This document shows, piece by piece, positions 3,689 to 5,170 of a DNA stretch of 5,170 nt. The notes under the pieces were generated by a model. That model was not told the DNA's origin and searched no databases. It saw nothing but the letters and a program-made list of their open reading frames with translations. The DNA is taken from NCBI GenBank assembly GCA_025464915.1, contig JAODNF010000287.1, forward strand, positions 1-5,170, written 5' to 3'. The translations under genes and the position numbers were made by a program. This DNA comes from Frankiales bacterium (lineage in GTDB: Bacteria; Actinomycetota; Actinomycetes; Mycobacteriales; SCTD01). Each line of letters opens with the position of its first letter. Positions within the stretch are counted from its first letter, which is position 1.

Positions 3689-5170
3689 GTGCGCGCCCGT
3701 GACCTCCTCGACGTCGCGCTGAAGGCCGTTCCGGGCGCTCAGGCGCGCGAGGGCCAGCACGTGATGGCGGAGGCCGTCGAGGCGTCGCTGAAGAAGGGCG
3801 AGCACCTGCTCGTCCAGGCTGGTACGGGAACGGGGAAGTCGCTCGGCTACCTGGTGCCGGCGATCGCGAGCGGTCGGCGCGTGGTCGTCGCGACGGCCAC
3901 GAAGGCGCTGCAGGCCCAGCTGGTCGACAAGGACCTGCCGCGGCTTGCGGATGCCCTGACGGAGGTCCTCGGCCGCCGGCCGCGGTACGCCCTGGCCAAG
4001 GGCCGCAGCAACTACGTGTGCCTGCAGCAGCTCGGCGGCGGGCCGGGCGCCCGCGAGCCCGACGAGCAGGAATCGCTCTGGGACGGCCCGACGTCGATGC
4101 TCGGCCAGCAGGTCGTGCAGCTGCGCGAGTGGGCGGAGTCGGCCGTCACCGGGGACCGCGACGAGGTCCCCTTCCCTGTCAACGACCGGGCGTGGCGCCA
4201 GGTCTCGGTGACGGCACGGGAGTGCCTGGGCAGCAAGTGCCCGGACCGAGTCGACTGCTTCGCGGAGAAGGCCCGTGAGCAGGCGAAGGAGGCCGACGTC
4301 GTCGTCGCCAACCACGCGCTCCTGGCCGTGGCCACCTTCAGCGGCGTCCCGGTGCTGCCCGACCACGAGGCGGTGATCCTCGACGAGGCCCACGAGTTCG
4401 TCGACTCCGCGACCGACGCGCTGACGGTCGAGGTCAGCGGTGCCGCCGCCCGGCGAGGCGCCGGCCAGGCAAAGACCTACCTGCAGGCCAGCACCCAGGA
4501 GCGGCTCGACGACGCGGCCAAGGTGCTCGAGGGCGTCCTGCTCGGGACGCCCGCCGGCTGGATCAAGGAGCTCCCCGACTTCGTCATCGACGCCCTCGGG
4601 GTCGTCGAGGCGGTGTTCGGCACGGCCGCCAACGAGGTGGGGTCCGAGAAGGAGGACGACGAGGTCAGTCAGGCCCGTCGCGACCAGGTCCGGTCGGCTC
4701 TCACCGAGTTCGCCGAGTCGGCCGGCGCCATCCGCGAGCCGTCGGTCCAGTCGGCCGTCTACGCCACCACCGACAAGGTCCTGCGGGCCTCGCCCCTCTG
4801 GGTCGGCGGCGCCGTCGCCGACCGGCTGTTCGGCGAGTCCGTCGTCATCGCCACGTCAGCGACCCTCACCCTGGGCGGCTCGTTCGCGCACACGGCGAAG
4901 GAGCTGGGGCTCAAGCAGGCCGATGGCGCCGAGTACGGCGCGCCCGACCGGGCGGCCTGGCGCTGGCTGGACGTCGGCAGCCCCTTCGACTACGGCAAGC
5001 AGGGACAGCTGTACGTCGCGCGCGACCTCCCAGACCCGGGCAGGCAGTCCGCGGCCTGGCAGGACGCGGTCGACGACCTCTGCGCGCAGCGCGTGCGGGC
5101 CGCCGGTGGCCGCACGCTGGCGCTGTTCGCGAGCACCGCCGCGGCCGGCCGCGCAGCCGCTGCCGTCCGC
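3689..5170 (+). CDS. dinG: ATP-dependent DNA helicase, DinG/XPD-type with iron-sulfur cluster (C-terminus cut off by window edge)
   Basis: Superfamily 2 helicase that would unwind forked or displaced DNA and R-loop-like structures in the 5'-to-3' direction during repair or replication conflicts. The 494 visible residues contain Walker A AGTGTGKS (44-51), motif Ia VVVATATKALQAQL (65-78), the cluster cysteines C111, C179, C184 and C190 expected for the XPD/DinG [4Fe-4S] domain, VVVANHALL (204-212), Walker B DEAH (232-235), and the ATSATL motif (388-393) with SPFDYGKQ (431-438). The second helicase domain ends inside its first strands (TLALFAS), before motifs V and VI; actinobacterial relatives run to roughly 650-700 residues. 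No ribosome binding site is present. GTG at 3689 is chosen for its -10-like hexamer 7 bases upstream; GTG at 3680 is in frame but overlaps that hexamer. No LexA box is visible, so SOS control as in E. coli is not supported here. Confidence 0.93.
   Translation, partial: MRARDLLDVALKAVPGAQAREGQHVMAEAVEASLKKGEHLLVQAGTGTGKSLGYLVPAIASGRRVVVATATKALQAQLVDKDLPRLADALTEVLGRRPRYALAKGRSNYVCLQQLGGGPGAREPDEQESLWDGPTSMLGQQVVQLREWAESAVTGDRDEVPFPVNDRAWRQVSVTARECLGSKCPDRVDCFAEKAREQAKEADVVVANHALLAVATFSGVPVLPDHEAVILDEAHEFVDSATDALTVEVSGAAARRGAGQAKTYLQASTQERLDDAAKVLEGVLLGTPAGWIKELPDFVIDALGVVEAVFGTAANEVGSEKEDDEVSQARRDQVRSALTEFAESAGAIREPSVQSAVYATTDKVLRASPLWVGGAVADRLFGESVVIATSATLTLGGSFAHTAKELGLKQADGAEYGAPDRAAWRWLDVGSPFDYGKQGQLYVARDLPDPGRQSAAWQDAVDDLCAQRVRAAGGRTLALFASTAAAGRAAAAVR

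Noticed and set aside
3665..4393. Minus-strand open frame opposite the helicase
   Set aside because: The plus strand there encodes Walker A, the four cluster cysteines and the DEAH box; the reverse frame has no motif.

Overview
The window is high-GC chromosomal DNA. Codons end mostly in G or C, several genes start with GTG, and the gene families are typical of Actinomycetota. I would guess a Nocardioides-like (Propionibacteriales) organism, but that placement is inference only. There are six genes, two of them cut by the window edges. I see no RNA genes, mobile elements, CRISPR arrays or phage genes.

Layout. At the left edge, on the minus strand, is most of a short-chain dehydrogenase of the HSD17B4/FabG type (start at 832, C-terminus beyond base 1). 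It is divergent from a crotonase-fold enoyl-CoA hydratase-like gene (901-1668). The 68-base gap between them carries a dyad that could serve both promoters. This pair fits acyl-CoA or steroid-like catabolism: the crotonase acts on an enoyl-CoA or related thioester and the dehydrogenase oxidises a hydroxyl. Four plus-strand genes follow: a secreted YkuD-type L,D-transpeptidase (1724-2389), a NUDIX hydrolase (2416-2862), an exported or membrane-anchored protein with a Pro/Thr/Ser-rich stalk and a PKD-like domain (2932-3639), and the N-terminal 494 residues of a DinG/XPD-type iron-sulfur DNA helicase (3689 to beyond the right edge).

The most consistent non-coding pattern is at the starts. Four of the five plus-strand genes (crotonase, transpeptidase, NUDIX, helicase) have no usable Shine-Dalgarno sequence. 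Each has a -10-like hexamer ending 6 or 7 bases before its ATG or GTG, as expected for leaderless transcripts, which are common in actinobacteria. The other two genes have purine-rich ribosome binding sites. If this is right, the plus-strand genes are mostly separate transcription units rather than one operon, even though the gaps are only 26 to 69 bases. Each of the last three boundaries also has a small inverted repeat lying over, or beside, the proposed -10 element.

No clearly new biological system is visible. The points worth a second look are the leaderless-start series, the dyad in the divergent promoter region, active-site departures in the crotonase and the YkuD enzyme, a shortened catalytic loop in the dehydrogenase, and an insertion in the PKD-like domain.
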